Notes under the pieces: generated by a model
What the model saw: only the letters and a program-made list of their open reading frames with translations
Database searches by the model: none
What the model was told of the DNA's origin: nothing
Assembly (NCBI GenBank): GCA_017541145.1
Contig: JAFXZT010000007.1
Location: 1 to 47,629 of the forward strand
Direction: 5' to 3'
DNA length: 47,629 nucleotides
From: Bacteroidales bacterium
GTDB taxonomy: Bacteria > Bacteroidota > Bacteroidia > Bacteroidales > UBA3824
Part shown: positions 1-8,164 of the stretch, one piece after another
How positions within the stretch are numbered: position 1 is the stretch's first letter
How the letters are laid out: every line of letters starts with the position of its first letter
Program-made: the position numbers and the translations under genes

Positions 1-419
1 ATCGCAATTATATGCAAAGGGATATGTTTTTCAACTTCAACTTGTTCTACATTTCCGGTTTCTTTATTCTTGCGCCAAGTTTTAAACATCTCTGTATCAG
101 TCTTTTTGATGTCAGAATATTGCTGAGCGAGATAAGTACGGAAACGCATAATTTCGGTATCAAGATACGACTTTTGAAGTTCAATAGTTACGAGTTCAGT
201 TTCGCCGGTTTTCCTGTCTCTTACTTTTGCGGAAAAATCAAGACGCAAAATCCTAACACCACTTTTTTCTTCAACAATCGGTGTGTCGTTAGTGAGGACT
301 TCGAGTTTAAGTATCTCTTTATCAAGAAGATTCTCAAGCAAAACAGTAGCAGCCCGCTCGTTTTGCATCATATATTTGAATGCCGAATCGTAAATCGGAT
401 TTGCAATTAATTGTGCCAT
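1..419 (-). CDS. PD-(D/E)XK nuclease / Rpn-family transposase-like protein, partial
   Basis: Reading the minus strand from the ATG at 417-419 gives an open frame of 139 codons that runs off the left edge, so the C-terminus is missing. It begins MAQLIANPIYDSAFKYMM and continues with a stretch containing VRILRLDFSAKV and TGETELVTIELQKSY, where the spaced Asp and the E-L-Q pattern fit the PD-(D/E)XK core of the PDDEXK_2/Rpn group. Such proteins are common and often multicopy in Bacteroidales and are annotated as recombination-promoting nuclease or putative transposase. The start is supported by a consensus promoter 27 bp upstream. The reading on the opposite strand over the same span is a shadow. 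The family call rests on recognition of the N-terminal pattern; activity is unknown. Confidence 0.75.
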   Translation of the reverse strand, partial: MAQLIANPIYDSAFKYMMQNERAATVLLENLLDKEILKLEVLTNDTPIVEEKSGVRILRLDFSAKVRDRKTGETELVTIELQKSYLDTEIMRFRTYLAQQYSDIKKTDTEMFKTWRKNKETGNVEQVEVEKHIPLHIIA

Positions 420-445
420 GGTTAAAACGTTTTAATTATTGAGAG

Positions 446-477
446 CAAAGATAGACAAAAATAATTAAACCGGCAAA
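446..477 (-). promoter_or_regulatory. Bacteroides-type promoter of the nuclease-family gene
   Basis: On the minus strand TTTG (474-477) and TATCTTTG (446-453) are separated by 20 bp, matching the Bacteroides -33/-7 consensus TTTG-N19-21-TAnnTTTG. It directs transcription of the gene starting at 419. Confidence 0.7.
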
Positions 478-483
478 AAGATA

Positions 484-649
484 CTAACCGAGTTGCCACG
501 CCTCGTAACACATTGGCGACCACCGCAATTCAATCCCTGCCTTCCCCGGCTTGGAGAGTGCTGCAAGGTACGGCAAGGTGCGGACTCTGGGCTTGCAGGG
601 TAGAGGTTGCAAGCAGTAAGAAGGTTAGTATTAAAAAGTTAGTTTTCAT
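484..649 (-). pseudogene. Frameshifted small secreted protein, paralogue of the 72-residue gene at 1289-1507
   Basis: From the ATG at 647-649 the minus strand encodes MKTNFLILTFLLLATSTLQA, a signal peptide nearly identical to the one in the intact small gene at 1289-1507. The frame then stops at 530-532 after 39 residues. A 10-bp tandem duplication (563-572 and 573-582, GCAAGGTACG / GCAAGGTGCG on the plus strand) explains the break: after it, the other frame continues YLAALSKPGKAGIELRWSP and ends at 484-486, and YLAALS is exactly the mature start of the sibling. This is therefore a duplicated, broken copy. Function of either copy is unknown. Confidence 0.6.
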
Positions 650-675
650 TTATGTTCATTGTTTTACTAAAATCA

Positions 676-1281
676 TTATATTTTTTGAATATATATATCT
701 TCATATGGAGAACATATATACCATTTTTTATTAATTCTATATATCCAACCATATAGTTCTTGTGGCGCTACATTAGTATTATAAAACTTATACTTTGAAA
801 AACGCTGTTTCAATACCTCAAAGTGATTAGTATATAATAATAAAATAGGTTCCAACATGTGATTATAATATGGATAGGTTGATATAATAATAACAATACC
901 ATTATTATAATAATAATCAAAATAACTATCCTTAGCATTCGGAAATTTTGTTTTTATAACATCTCGTATTTTGGGAAAGCTATCTGTTAAATCAACACTT
1001 GTATTGTAATCACCAAATGTATGCAATCCTCCTCCTGAGAAATGGCAATTATACATTATTACACCCTCATAATTAGTTTCAATAAAAGCTTCTGCAATTT
1101 GATTCAAAAACAATGAATCTCCAAATATATTTGTCTCATTTAACAAATTAGAATATGCGGTAATTATCTCTTCATTAGAACTAGGTTTTATCTCATGTTT
1201 AGGACCAAATAACAGACTAAAAACTATCAAGATAAAACTAAATAATAACAAAATTAACTTGAATATTCTACTATTAATCAT
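676..1281 (-). CDS. Hypothetical membrane-anchored protein (201 aa)
   Basis: The protein starts with a short basic stretch (MINSRIFK) and one hydrophobic segment at about residues 8-25 (LILLLFSFILIVFSLLFG), which predicts a signal anchor or uncleaved signal peptide followed by an exported domain of about 175 residues rich in Tyr, Asn and Ile. No lipobox Cys and no motif I recognise is present. It lies 7 bp downstream of the 72-residue secreted protein and is probably cotranscribed with it. The region is very AT-rich compared with the leucine operon, consistent with accessory DNA. No function can be assigned. Confidence 0.6.
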   Translation of the reverse strand: MINSRIFKLILLLFSFILIVFSLLFGPKHEIKPSSNEEIITAYSNLLNETNIFGDSLFLNQIAEAFIETNYEGVIMYNCHFSGGGLHTFGDYNTSVDLTDSFPKIRDVIKTKFPNAKDSYFDYYYNNGIVIIISTYPYYNHMLEPILLLYTNHFEVLKQRFSKYKFYNTNVAPQELYGWIYRINKKWYICSPYEDIYIQKI

Positions 1282-1288
1282 ATTTTTC

Positions 1289-1507
1289 TTATTTATTTAA
1301 ATTAATAACCTTAATGTAATTGTGGTCATCATCACCCCAGTCTGCATATAAATTTGTATAAATAGTTCCATACATTGATCTAATTACAAGTTTACCATTC
1401 TCTATTTCATAAGATGGCATGGATAAGGCTGCAAGGTATGGCTGAGCTTGCGAGGTTGTTGCTGCAAGGAGCAAGGACAACAAGATTATTAATAGGTTAG
1501 TTTTCAT
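1289..1507 (-). CDS. Small secreted hypothetical protein (72 aa)
   Basis: It has a clear signal peptide (residues 1-21, MKTNLLIILLSLLLAATTSQ then AQ) and a mature part of about 50 residues that is acidic near its end (WGDDDHN). Its first 30 residues match the broken copy at 484-649, so this is the intact member of a local duplication. It sits between two other small exported or membrane proteins on the same strand. No family is recognised; the mature chain is too short for an enzyme and could be a secreted peptide, an inhibitor or a fragment. Confidence 0.5.
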   Translation of the reverse strand: MKTNLLIILLSLLLAATTSQAQPYLAALSMPSYEIENGKLVIRSMYGTIYTNLYADWGDDDHNYIKVINLNK

Positions 1508-1557
1508 TGTTTATTTCTTTCCTTAAATTTTGCTACATAATTTTTTATTTGAGGATT

Positions 1558-2127
1558 CTATTCCGACAATTCTTGTTTCATTTTTTTTCTGTCTTTGATA
1601 TATAACATAATTAATAAAATCAATAATGTCACACCAATAATCAAAGCGTCAATTTCTTTTTTCTTTACCTCCCACTTATTAAATGTCTTTATTATTTTAC
1701 CATCAATTATAATCTGATAATAATCATACGCTAATGTACTTCCAACACTCTTATTCTTACTATTATATATATGATACCATATCTGTAAATAATGTTCTGT
1801 ACTATCAGAACTTAAAATTGAATTCATTTTTTTAAAAAGTTCATCATCAAATTTTTGAAAAGTTAACGTCTTATTGTAATCTGCACAAGGTATATCAAAA
1901 TCCAAAGGCTTTGTCTTACCCTCATATTTCAATGACAATGTTTTGTAATAACCATTCTTTTCTTCTAATACACCCTGCGAATATGAACACTCATCCAAAC
2001 TATTAGGACTTGTAAAGAAAATATAAAATCCATACCCAATTACACCAATTAGAATTAATATTAAATGTACGAAATACTGCATATCTTCTTTCAGTTTATC
2101 CACATTACTCATTTGTGCTTTTTTCAT
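1558..2127 (-). CDS. Hypothetical protein with two transmembrane helices (189 aa)
   Basis: A hydrophobic helix lies at about residues 18-37 (YFVHLILILIGVIGYGFYIF) and a second at about 163-180 (LIIGVTLLILLIMLYI), flanking an exported or cytoplasmic domain of about 120 residues. A charged tail (KDRKKMKQELSE) follows. The start overlaps the stop of the preceding small gene in an ATGA arrangement, and an AAGGAGG Shine-Dalgarno sequence lies 5 bp before the ATG, unusual for Bacteroidota and strong support for this start. The layout resembles DUF3592-like membrane proteins, but I cannot confirm that. It is probably one unit with the small genes on either side. Confidence 0.65.
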   Translation of the reverse strand: MKKAQMSNVDKLKEDMQYFVHLILILIGVIGYGFYIFFTSPNSLDECSYSQGVLEEKNGYYKTLSLKYEGKTKPLDFDIPCADYNKTLTFQKFDDELFKKMNSILSSDSTEHYLQIWYHIYNSKNKSVGSTLAYDYYQIIIDGKIIKTFNKWEVKKKEIDALIIGVTLLILLIMLYIKDRKKMKQELSE

Positions 2128-2279
2128 TCTACCTCCTTTTCAATATCTTTAATAAACTGATCTATTTCTTTCATTATTTCTTTATCTTCACTTGTCATAT
2201 TTTTTACTTCATACGAACCTCTAAAAACAGCCCAAGCAGCATTAAATTCAGTAAAAGCATTACTGATATCTAAAACCAT
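2124..2279 (-). CDS. Small hypothetical protein, start uncertain, translationally coupled to the next gene
   Basis: The reading frame is open up to 2414, but its first 23 codons are a shifted reading of the 3' end of the cimA-like gene, whose stop is at 2347. The first ATG outside that gene is at 2277-2279 and gives 51 residues, starting MVLDISNAFTEFNAAWAVFR and ending with an acidic/basic helix (DQFIKDIEKEVE). Codons between 2279 and 2345 also look protein-like (SFKLSKALDVRSLKDAT), so this may be the 3' remnant of a longer gene cut by a rearrangement at the end of the leucine operon. The ATGA overlap with the 189-residue gene argues that it is translated. Confidence 0.4.
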   Translation of the reverse strand: MVLDISNAFTEFNAAWAVFRGSYEVKNMTSEDKEIMKEIDQFIKDIEKEVE

Positions 2280-2346
2280 TGTAGCATCTTTTAGAGAACG
2301 AACATCTAATGCCTTACTTAATTTAAATGATATATCACTTTTCTTA

Positions 2347-3861
2347 CTACATATTATCCCAAATATTAAGCATACGAATTGTGGCTTTGATTGCAGCCTC
2401 AGTTTGATCGGCATCGAGTCCGCGCGTATGAATAATTTGTCCGTTATTCGACCACGAAATTTTGGCTTCTACCAACGCATCGGTTTTTCCGCCCGGTGGA
2501 ATTGAAACTTTGTAATCCACAAGTATCGGATGCTCTTTTCCTAAATCTTCTTTGTATATTTTCCAAAGTGCTTTCATAAAGGCATCATACTGTCCATCAC
2601 CCGGAGAGGTCGCTTGGTATTCTTTGCCATGTATTGAAATCAAAACTGTAGCAACCGGTTTTAGACCCAACGCTAAATTGAGACTGTAATTTATAATCTT
2701 GATGTTTTCTTGCACAAAAGAACCGCGCAAAACATCAGAAATTATAAACGGAAGATCCTCTGTTGTAACATTTTCTTTTTTGTCACCAAGTTCAATAATA
2801 CGTTTTGTAACAAGTTTAGTTTGCTCGGGCGAAAGATGAATACCAAGTTCTTCAAGATTTTTGTTGATATTTGCTTTGCCTGACATCTTTCCAAGAGCAT
2901 ATTTGCGCACACGTCCAAAACGTTCGGGCAAAAGTTTGTTGAAATACAAATTGTCTTTGCTGTCGCCGTCGGCATGTACACCGCTTGTCTGAGTAAAAAC
3001 TGATTCGCCGACAATCGGTTTGTTGTCCGGAATTCTTACACCGGAAAGTGTTTCTACGAGGTGACAAATATGTGTTAAACTATGCTCATTAAGATTATTA
3101 TCGATTTCAAGCTGATCGTTAAGAATTCCAATTACACTTGCCAAAGGCGCATTTCCGGCACGTTCTCCCAATCCGTTTACAGTAGTATGAATACCTGTAA
3201 TACCCGATTTTAGAGCAGCGTAGACATTTGCAACTGCCATATCGTAATCGTTGTGAGCATGAAAATCGAATTTCAATTGCGGATATTTTTTTACGATGTC
3301 AGTACAAAACTGTGTTGTAATATCAGGAGTAAGGATTCCCAAAGTATCGGGCAACATAAAACGGTCGATAGGAAAATCTTTAAGATTATCGAGCATAAAA
3401 TACACATAATCAGGAGAATTTTTCATTCCGTTGCTCCAATCTTCCAAATACAAGTTAACATCAAGACCTCGTTTTTTGGCGAGTTCTATATCATGTTTGA
3501 TGTCAGAAAGATGCTCCTCCGGTGTTTTTTTCAACTGCATTGTAACATGTCGCAGCGAACCTTTTGATAAAAGATTTATAACTCTACCGCCGGCATTTGC
3601 AATCCAATCAATAGAAACTCCGTGATCCACAAATCCCAATGCTTCAACTTTTTCGATATGACCAACATCTTCTGCCCATGAACAAATTTCAGAAAAAGCT
3701 TTCAATTCGCCTTGAGAAACCCGGGCAGATGCCACTTCTATTCTGTCAACCTGAATTTCGTCAAGCAACAACCTCGCAATTGTAAGTTTTTCATGCGCGT
3801 TGAACGAGACTCCGGCGGTTTGCTCTCCGTCCCTCAATGTTGTATCAAGAATTTCTACCAT
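2347..3861 (-). CDS. 2-isopropylmalate synthase / citramalate synthase family protein (LeuA2/CimA-like)
   Basis: A 504-residue member of the HMG-CoA-lyase-like acyltransferase family. Near the N-terminus is [10 protein letters not shown] (metal-binding Asp, catalytic Arg) and near the middle FDFHAHNDYDMAVANVYAAL (metal-binding His-x-His) followed by NGLGERAGN. The C-terminal ~130 residues form the LeuA-type allosteric domain (GDGQYDAFMKALW, VDYKVSIPPGGKTDALVEA). Bacteroidales commonly carry two such proteins in the leu cluster; this is the one closer to citramalate or alternative synthases. Substrate (acetyl-CoA plus 2-ketoisovalerate or pyruvate) cannot be decided from sequence. It follows leuD after a 151-bp gap containing an intrinsic terminator, so it may be expressed at a lower level or separately. 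leuB, which I would expect next, is absent. Confidence 0.85.
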   Translation of the reverse strand: MVEILDTTLRDGEQTAGVSFNAHEKLTIARLLLDEIQVDRIEVASARVSQGELKAFSEICSWAEDVGHIEKVEALGFVDHGVSIDWIANAGGRVINLLSKGSLRHVTMQLKKTPEEHLSDIKHDIELAKKRGLDVNLYLEDWSNGMKNSPDYVYFMLDNLKDFPIDRFMLPDTLGILTPDITTQFCTDIVKKYPQLKFDFHAHNDYDMAVANVYAALKSGITGIHTTVNGLGERAGNAPLASVIGILNDQLEIDNNLNEHSLTHICHLVETLSGVRIPDNKPIVGESVFTQTSGVHADGDSKDNLYFNKLLPERFGRVRKYALGKMSGKANINKNLEELGIHLSPEQTKLVTKRIIELGDKKENVTTEDLPFIISDVLRGSFVQENIKIINYSLNLALGLKPVATVLISIHGKEYQATSPGDGQYDAFMKALWKIYKEDLGKEHPILVDYKVSIPPGGKTDALVEAKISWSNNGQIIHTRGLDADQTEAAIKATIRMLNIWDNM

Positions 3862-3906
3862 TTTTTTGTAGTATGAAGCTTAGTTAACAAAATAATTTGT
3901 AAAAAA

Positions 3907-3960
3907 AGGCTATCTCCTGCCCTACCCGATATTTTTTAGGAAACCGGCAAGAGAAAGCCT
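3907..3960 (-). terminator. Intrinsic terminator between leuD and the cimA-like gene
   Basis: On the minus strand AGGCT...CTC..GCC pairs with GGC..GAG..AGCCT around a long loop and is followed by seven T. It would end or reduce transcription after leuD. Confidence 0.65.
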
Positions 3961-4012
3961 CCGATATTTTTTTATTTCAACAGTTTATCTTTTTACAAAA
4001 ACAAACTGAATA

Positions 4013-4615
4013 TTAATATTTTGCAGCAGTTTTTTCGTATTGTTCGGTTTTATCTTTTACACTCAAAAGATAATCAATATCGTCCAAACCGTTGATAAGA
4101 CAATGTTTTTTGTAACCATTGATATCAAAATGCTGAGATTTGCCGGTAGCGAGATTTGTGATAGTCTGATTTGGCAAATCAACTTTTACTTCAGTTTTCG
4201 GATTAGCTTTTATTGAATCGAAAAGTTCAGCCAAGAAATCTTCGGTTACAACAACCGGCAATACAAAATTATTCAGTTCGTTGTTTTTGTGGATATCAGC
4301 GAAAAAGCTTGACACAACAACTCTGAAACCGTAACCTGCAATTGCCCAAGCGGCATGTTCACGGCTGGAACCAGAACCGAAATTTTTGCCGGCAACGAGA
4401 ATTGTTCCGGAATAAGTAGGATCGTTCAAAACAAAATTTTTGTTGATACTACCATCAGAATTGTAACGCCAATCTCTAAAAAGGTTGTCACCGAAAAAGC
4501 TTTCTTCACGAGTAGTAGCTTTCAAGAAACGAGCCGGAATAATTTGATCCGTATCCACATTTTCCAACGGCAACGGAATACATGTACTTGTTATGACATC
4601 GAATTTTTGTTTCAT
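4013..4615 (-). CDS. leuD: 3-isopropylmalate dehydratase small subunit
   Basis: The 200-residue protein matches LeuD in length and in the swivel-domain signatures: [12 protein letters not shown] near residue 20, then [20 protein letters not shown], which contains the substrate-binding GSSREHA loop. With LeuC it forms the aconitase-like heterodimer that isomerises 2-isopropylmalate to 3-isopropylmalate in leucine synthesis in the cytoplasm. It begins 21 bp after leuC ends and is surely in the same transcript. A terminator lies 53 bp downstream. Confidence 0.95.
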   Translation of the reverse strand: MKQKFDVITSTCIPLPLENVDTDQIIPARFLKATTREESFFGDNLFRDWRYNSDGSINKNFVLNDPTYSGTILVAGKNFGSGSSREHAAWAIAGYGFRVVVSSFFADIHKNNELNNFVLPVVVTEDFLAELFDSIKANPKTEVKVDLPNQTITNLATGKSQHFDINGYKKHCLINGLDDIDYLLSVKDKTEQYEKTAAKY

Positions 4616-4636
4616 AATTTTCAGAAAATTAAAAGG

Positions 4637-6037
4637 TTAAAGAAATTCACGCGGGTCTGTAATCACACCGGTAACAGCAGCCGCAGCAGCCACCAACGGA
4701 GATGCCAAAATAGTACGGGCACCCTGACCTTGACGACCCTCAAAATTACGATTTGATGTAGAAACCGAAAGTTTTCCCGCCGGAATCTTGTCATCGTTCA
4801 TAGCCAAACATGCAGAACATCCCGGCTGACGAATTTCAAAACCGGCTTCATTCAAAACCTTATCAAGACCTTCTTTGCGAATTTCCTCATCCACAAGCCA
4901 CGATCCGGGTACAAGCCATGCAATTACATTTTCAGCTTTCTTTTTACCTGATTTTTTTACGATATCGGCAAATGCACGGAAATCTTCGATACGACCGTTG
5001 GTACAAGCTCCTAAAAATACATAGTCAACTTTTTTGCCCAAAAGTTTTTCACCGGGTTTAAATCCCATGTAATCCAAACTCTTGAGATAACTTTTTTTAC
5101 CTGCCTCATCAAAAGTTTCAACGCCGGGAATAGTTTGAGTAATACCGATACCCATGCCCGGATTTGTTCCGTATGTAACTCTCGGTTCAATATCTTCAGC
5201 CTTGAAAACCAATTCTTTATCGAAAACAGCATCATCGCCGGATTTCAATGTTTTCCAATAAGCAACTGCATTGTCCCAATCTTTGCCTTTCGGTGCATAC
5301 TCGCGACCTTTGAGATACTCAAATGTTACCTCATCAGGAGCAATAAAACCGCCACGCGCACCCATTTCTATCGAAAGATTGCAAAGTGTAAGACGACCTT
5401 CCATCGTAAGATTGCGAATTGCATCACCTGAATATTCTACAAAATATCCTGTAGCACCCGATGTTGTAAGTTGTGACATCAAATACAATGCAATATCCTT
5501 GGCAGTAACACCTTTTTGAAGTTTACCGTTGACAGTGATACGCATACTTTTTGGTTTCTGCTGAAGTATACATTCAGACGCCATAACCATCTCAACTTCA
5601 GAAGTTCCGATACCGAAAGCAACAGCACCGACAGCTCCGTGAGTTGAGGTATGAGAATCACCGCAAACAATAGTCATGCCCGGCAACGAAAGACCTCTTT
5701 CAGGACCAACAACATGAATGATACCGTTTTTCTTGTTCATCATACCGAAATGAGTAAGACCGAATTCTTCTGCATTACGAGCCAAAGCATCTACTTGTTT
5801 TCTTGAAACAGGATCTTCAATCGGTTTGTCCTGATCATGAGTAGGAGTATTGTGGTCAGGCATACAGTAAATATGGTCAGGACGAAAACATTTAAGACCG
5901 CGAGCTCTCAAACCGTCAAAAGCCTGCGGACTGGTAACCTCATGGCAATAAAGTCTGTCTATATAGAGTTGGGTTGGGCCGTCTTCTACAATAGAAACAA
6001 CATGCGAATCCCATATTTTATCAAATAATGTATTCAT
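4637..6037 (-). CDS. leuC: 3-isopropylmalate dehydratase large subunit
   Basis: A 466-residue aconitase-family large subunit. The three cysteines that bind the [4Fe-4S] cluster are visible in FLGACTNGR and [10 protein letters not shown], and the substrate loop [12 protein letters not shown] is intact. N-terminal [12 protein letters not shown] and the CMPDHNTPT stretch are typical LeuC. It works with LeuD in the second step of leucine synthesis. The gene lies 31 bp after leuA and 21 bp before leuD in the attenuator-controlled operon. Length and motifs are normal. Confidence 0.96.
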   Translation of the reverse strand: MNTLFDKIWDSHVVSIVEDGPTQLYIDRLYCHEVTSPQAFDGLRARGLKCFRPDHIYCMPDHNTPTHDQDKPIEDPVSRKQVDALARNAEEFGLTHFGMMNKKNGIIHVVGPERGLSLPGMTIVCGDSHTSTHGAVGAVAFGIGTSEVEMVMASECILQQKPKSMRITVNGKLQKGVTAKDIALYLMSQLTTSGATGYFVEYSGDAIRNLTMEGRLTLCNLSIEMGARGGFIAPDEVTFEYLKGREYAPKGKDWDNAVAYWKTLKSGDDAVFDKELVFKAEDIEPRVTYGTNPGMGIGITQTIPGVETFDEAGKKSYLKSLDYMGFKPGEKLLGKKVDYVFLGACTNGRIEDFRAFADIVKKSGKKKAENVIAWLVPGSWLVDEEIRKEGLDKVLNEAGFEIRQPGCSACLAMNDDKIPAGKLSVSTSNRNFEGRQGQGARTILASPLVAAAAAVTGVITDPREFL

Positions 6038-6068
6038 TATGATTAATTTAGTAATATTTGATGATTGT

Positions 6069-7580
6069 TTATTTCTCTTTTTTTGCTACAAATTTATTTA
6101 TACAATCGATATAAGCCTCAACAGTTGCAGCAACAATATCAGTATTGGCGCAAAATCCGTAGTAAAGAATTCCATCGTGCTCTACTTGCACATGAACTTT
6201 ACAAACATCATCGCTGCCTTTACTTATCGATTGAATTGTCATTTCCTTGAGAGTCATCTTACGGTTGATAATTTTTTTCAAAGCGTTGATAGAAGCATCA
6301 ACAGGACCGTTGCCCGAAGCAGCTGCCTCAAACTGTTCGCCGGAAATACTGATTCCGATACTTGCAACCTGACGCACATTTACACCGCTCACAACCTGCA
6401 AATATTCCAATTTGATATGATGACTTTCCTTGGTATCAACACCGGCAAGAATCAACAAATCATCATCATTGATTTCTTTTTTCTTATCGGCGAGATTCAA
6501 GAATTTAGCATAAATAGCATCCACTTGTTCTGGGGTAAACTTGTCGTAACCCAAAACACCGAGTCTGTATTTCATAGCAGCACGACCGCTTCTGGCAGTA
6601 AGAACAATTGCATTATCATCGATACCTACATCATGAGGATCCATAATTTCGTATGTACTCTTGTTTTTCAAAACGCCATCCTGATGAATACCGGAAGAAT
6701 GAGCAAATGCGTTGCGACCGACAACAGCTTTGTTAGGTTGAACAGGCATATTCATCAAGCTCGAAACCATACGGCTGGTAGGATAAATCTTCTGAGTATT
6801 GATATTTGTAGTAAGATCGAGATCATGATGACATTTAATAATCATAGCAATCTCTTCCAACGAAGTATTACCTGCACGTTCACCGATACCGTTGATTGTA
6901 ACTTCCACCTGACGCGCACCGTTCAAAACTCCCGCCATAGTATTTGCAGTAGCCATACCCAAATCGTTGTGACAGTGAGTAGAAATAATTGCTTTTTCGA
7001 TACCGTCAACATGCTCAAACAAATATTTGATTTTAGCACCGAAATCAGCCGGCAAACAATAACCGTTGGTATCCGGAATATTAACAACTGTAGCACCTGC
7101 TTTGATTACAGCTTCTACAACACGTGCAAGATAATCGTTGTCGGTACGACCGGCATCTTCGGCATAGAATTCCACATCCTCAACATATCTTTTGGCATAT
7201 TTAACAGCCTTAACAGCACGTTCGATAATTTCTTCTCTGTTGGAATTGAACTTGTATTTTATATGAGAATCCGAAGTTCCGATACCTGTATGAATTCTCT
7301 TACGCTTAGCAAATTTAAGAGCGTCGGCTGCAACATCAATATCCTTTTCAACAGCACGGGTCAACGCACAGATAGTCGGCCAAGTTACTGCTTTTGAAAT
7401 TTCAACAACCGAATTAAAATCACCGGGGCTTGATACAGGGAAACCTGCTTCAATAACGTCTACGCCCAAAACCTCAAGTTGTTTTGCAACCTGAATTTTT
7501 TCTACTGTATTCAACTGACATCCGGGTACTTGTTCACCGTCTCTCAATGTCGTGTCGAAAATATAGACTCTATTATCCAT
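6069..7580 (-). CDS. leuA: 2-isopropylmalate synthase
   Basis: A 503-residue LeuA. N-terminal [18 protein letters not shown] carries the metal-binding Asp and catalytic Arg; [16 protein letters not shown] supplies the His-x-His metal ligands; [15 protein letters not shown] follows. The final ~120 residues are the LeuA regulatory domain ([14 protein letters not shown]) that binds leucine for feedback inhibition. The enzyme condenses acetyl-CoA and 2-ketoisovalerate, the committed step to leucine. It is the first structural gene of the operon and lies behind a leader peptide and terminator, so it is controlled by attenuation as well as by allostery. A long opposite-strand reading over the same region is a shadow. 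Confidence 0.95.
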   Translation of the reverse strand: MDNRVYIFDTTLRDGEQVPGCQLNTVEKIQVAKQLEVLGVDVIEAGFPVSSPGDFNSVVEISKAVTWPTICALTRAVEKDIDVAADALKFAKRKRIHTGIGTSDSHIKYKFNSNREEIIERAVKAVKYAKRYVEDVEFYAEDAGRTDNDYLARVVEAVIKAGATVVNIPDTNGYCLPADFGAKIKYLFEHVDGIEKAIISTHCHNDLGMATANTMAGVLNGARQVEVTINGIGERAGNTSLEEIAMIIKCHHDLDLTTNINTQKIYPTSRMVSSLMNMPVQPNKAVVGRNAFAHSSGIHQDGVLKNKSTYEIMDPHDVGIDDNAIVLTARSGRAAMKYRLGVLGYDKFTPEQVDAIYAKFLNLADKKKEINDDDLLILAGVDTKESHHIKLEYLQVVSGVNVRQVASIGISISGEQFEAAASGNGPVDASINALKKIINRKMTLKEMTIQSISKGSDDVCKVHVQVEHDGILYYGFCANTDIVAATVEAYIDCINKFVAKKEK

Positions 7581-7647
7581 AATATTGTGTATGTTTTTGT
7601 TATTTTAGTATTTTTTTGCAAATTAAATGTCAAAAAACCATAAAACG

Positions 7648-7690
7648 AAAAACCCTTCTCCATCAAAACTAATTCTTGATGCGAGAAGGG
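7648..7690 (-). terminator. Attenuator terminator upstream of leuA
   Basis: On the minus strand the arms CCCTTCTCGCATCAA and TTGATGGAGAAGGG form a stem of about 14 bp (one extra C in the first arm), followed by TTTTTCGTTTT. It lies 68 bp before the leuA start and 77 bp after the leader-peptide stop, the expected place for a transcription attenuator. Confidence 0.85.
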
Positions 7691-7766
7691 CTTTTTTTAT
7701 CAAGGTTTTTATTACCGTTGTTAGCATTTTGTGTTTACATATACAAACGCACCGTCTCACATCCTC

Positions 7767-7835
7767 CTAACTAATTAGAGATAGGAGAATAATTTTAATG
7801 ACTAGTAGCGAAATGATGTGTGTGTTTGCTAACAT
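7767..7835 (-). CDS. leuL: leu operon leader peptide (22 aa)
   Basis: From the ATG at 7833-7835 the minus strand encodes 22 residues: MLANTHII, then SLLVIKIILLSLIS, stop TAG at 7767-7769. Six residues are Leu, six Ile and one Val, a strong enrichment for the products of the branched-chain pathway. It lies about 25 nt after the predicted transcript start and is followed by the attenuator terminator, so ribosome stalling at Leu/Ile codons would be read as a signal of starvation. Bases 7719-7726 (TGTTAGCA) can pair with the leader start (7827-7834), a candidate alternative fold. Confidence 0.8.
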   Translation of the reverse strand: MLANTHIISLLVIKIILLSLIS

Positions 7836-7864
7836 CGTAAGTAGAATTTTCAATAAATCGGTGG

Positions 7865-7895
7865 CAAATATAAAGAACAATTCCGACTAAACAAA
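7865..7895 (-). promoter_or_regulatory. Promoter of the leu operon
   Basis: On the minus strand TTTG (7892-7895) and TATATTTG (7865-7872) are separated by exactly 19 bp, a full match to the Bacteroides consensus. The leader peptide starts about 30 bp downstream. Confidence 0.85.
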
Positions 7896-8164
7896 ATTTT
7901 TTTATCTATTTTCTCTAAAAATAATATTGCATAAATATAAACATAATGATGTATAAATTTTTAGAGGATTTATTTTTTGATTTTCTCCGCTACAAAAAAA
8001 TTGGGATGAGAAAAATAAGACACATGATATTTCTACAATTTAAAACAATGGTCATGTTAAAAAAAAGGGAAAAAAGACCATATAAAAAACAAATTTGGCG
8101 AGTTATTTTTTGAAAAACTCGCCAAATCTAAAAAAAATCTACTCTAAAAATGCTCTTTAATAAC
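7896..8164. other. Intergenic region between the leu promoter and the OmpA gene
   Basis: About 270 bp of AT-rich sequence between the leu promoter and the 3' end of the OmpA gene. Apart from the terminator at 8093-8127 I see no gene or clear signal in it. Confidence 0.6.
8093..8127 (-). terminator. Intrinsic terminator after the OmpA-family gene
   Basis: A perfect 12-bp stem (ATTTGGCGAGTT / AACTCGCCAAAT) with an 11-nt loop is followed on the minus strand by TTGTTTTTTAT, 38 bp past the OmpA stop. Confidence 0.85.

Noticed and set aside
513-734. Plus-strand frame of 73 codons near the left end
   Set aside because: It runs against the signal-peptide pseudogene at 484-649 and the end of the 201-residue gene and shows no protein features.
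6039-7397. Long open frame on the plus strand opposite leuA (about 450 codons)
   Set aside because: It is the mirror of a strongly recognised LeuA on the minus strand, has no family pattern and no promoter; a shadow frame.
7580-7860. T-box riboswitch before leuA
   Set aside because: No T-box sequence or specifier-loop pattern is seen; a Leu/Ile-rich leader peptide explains the terminator.
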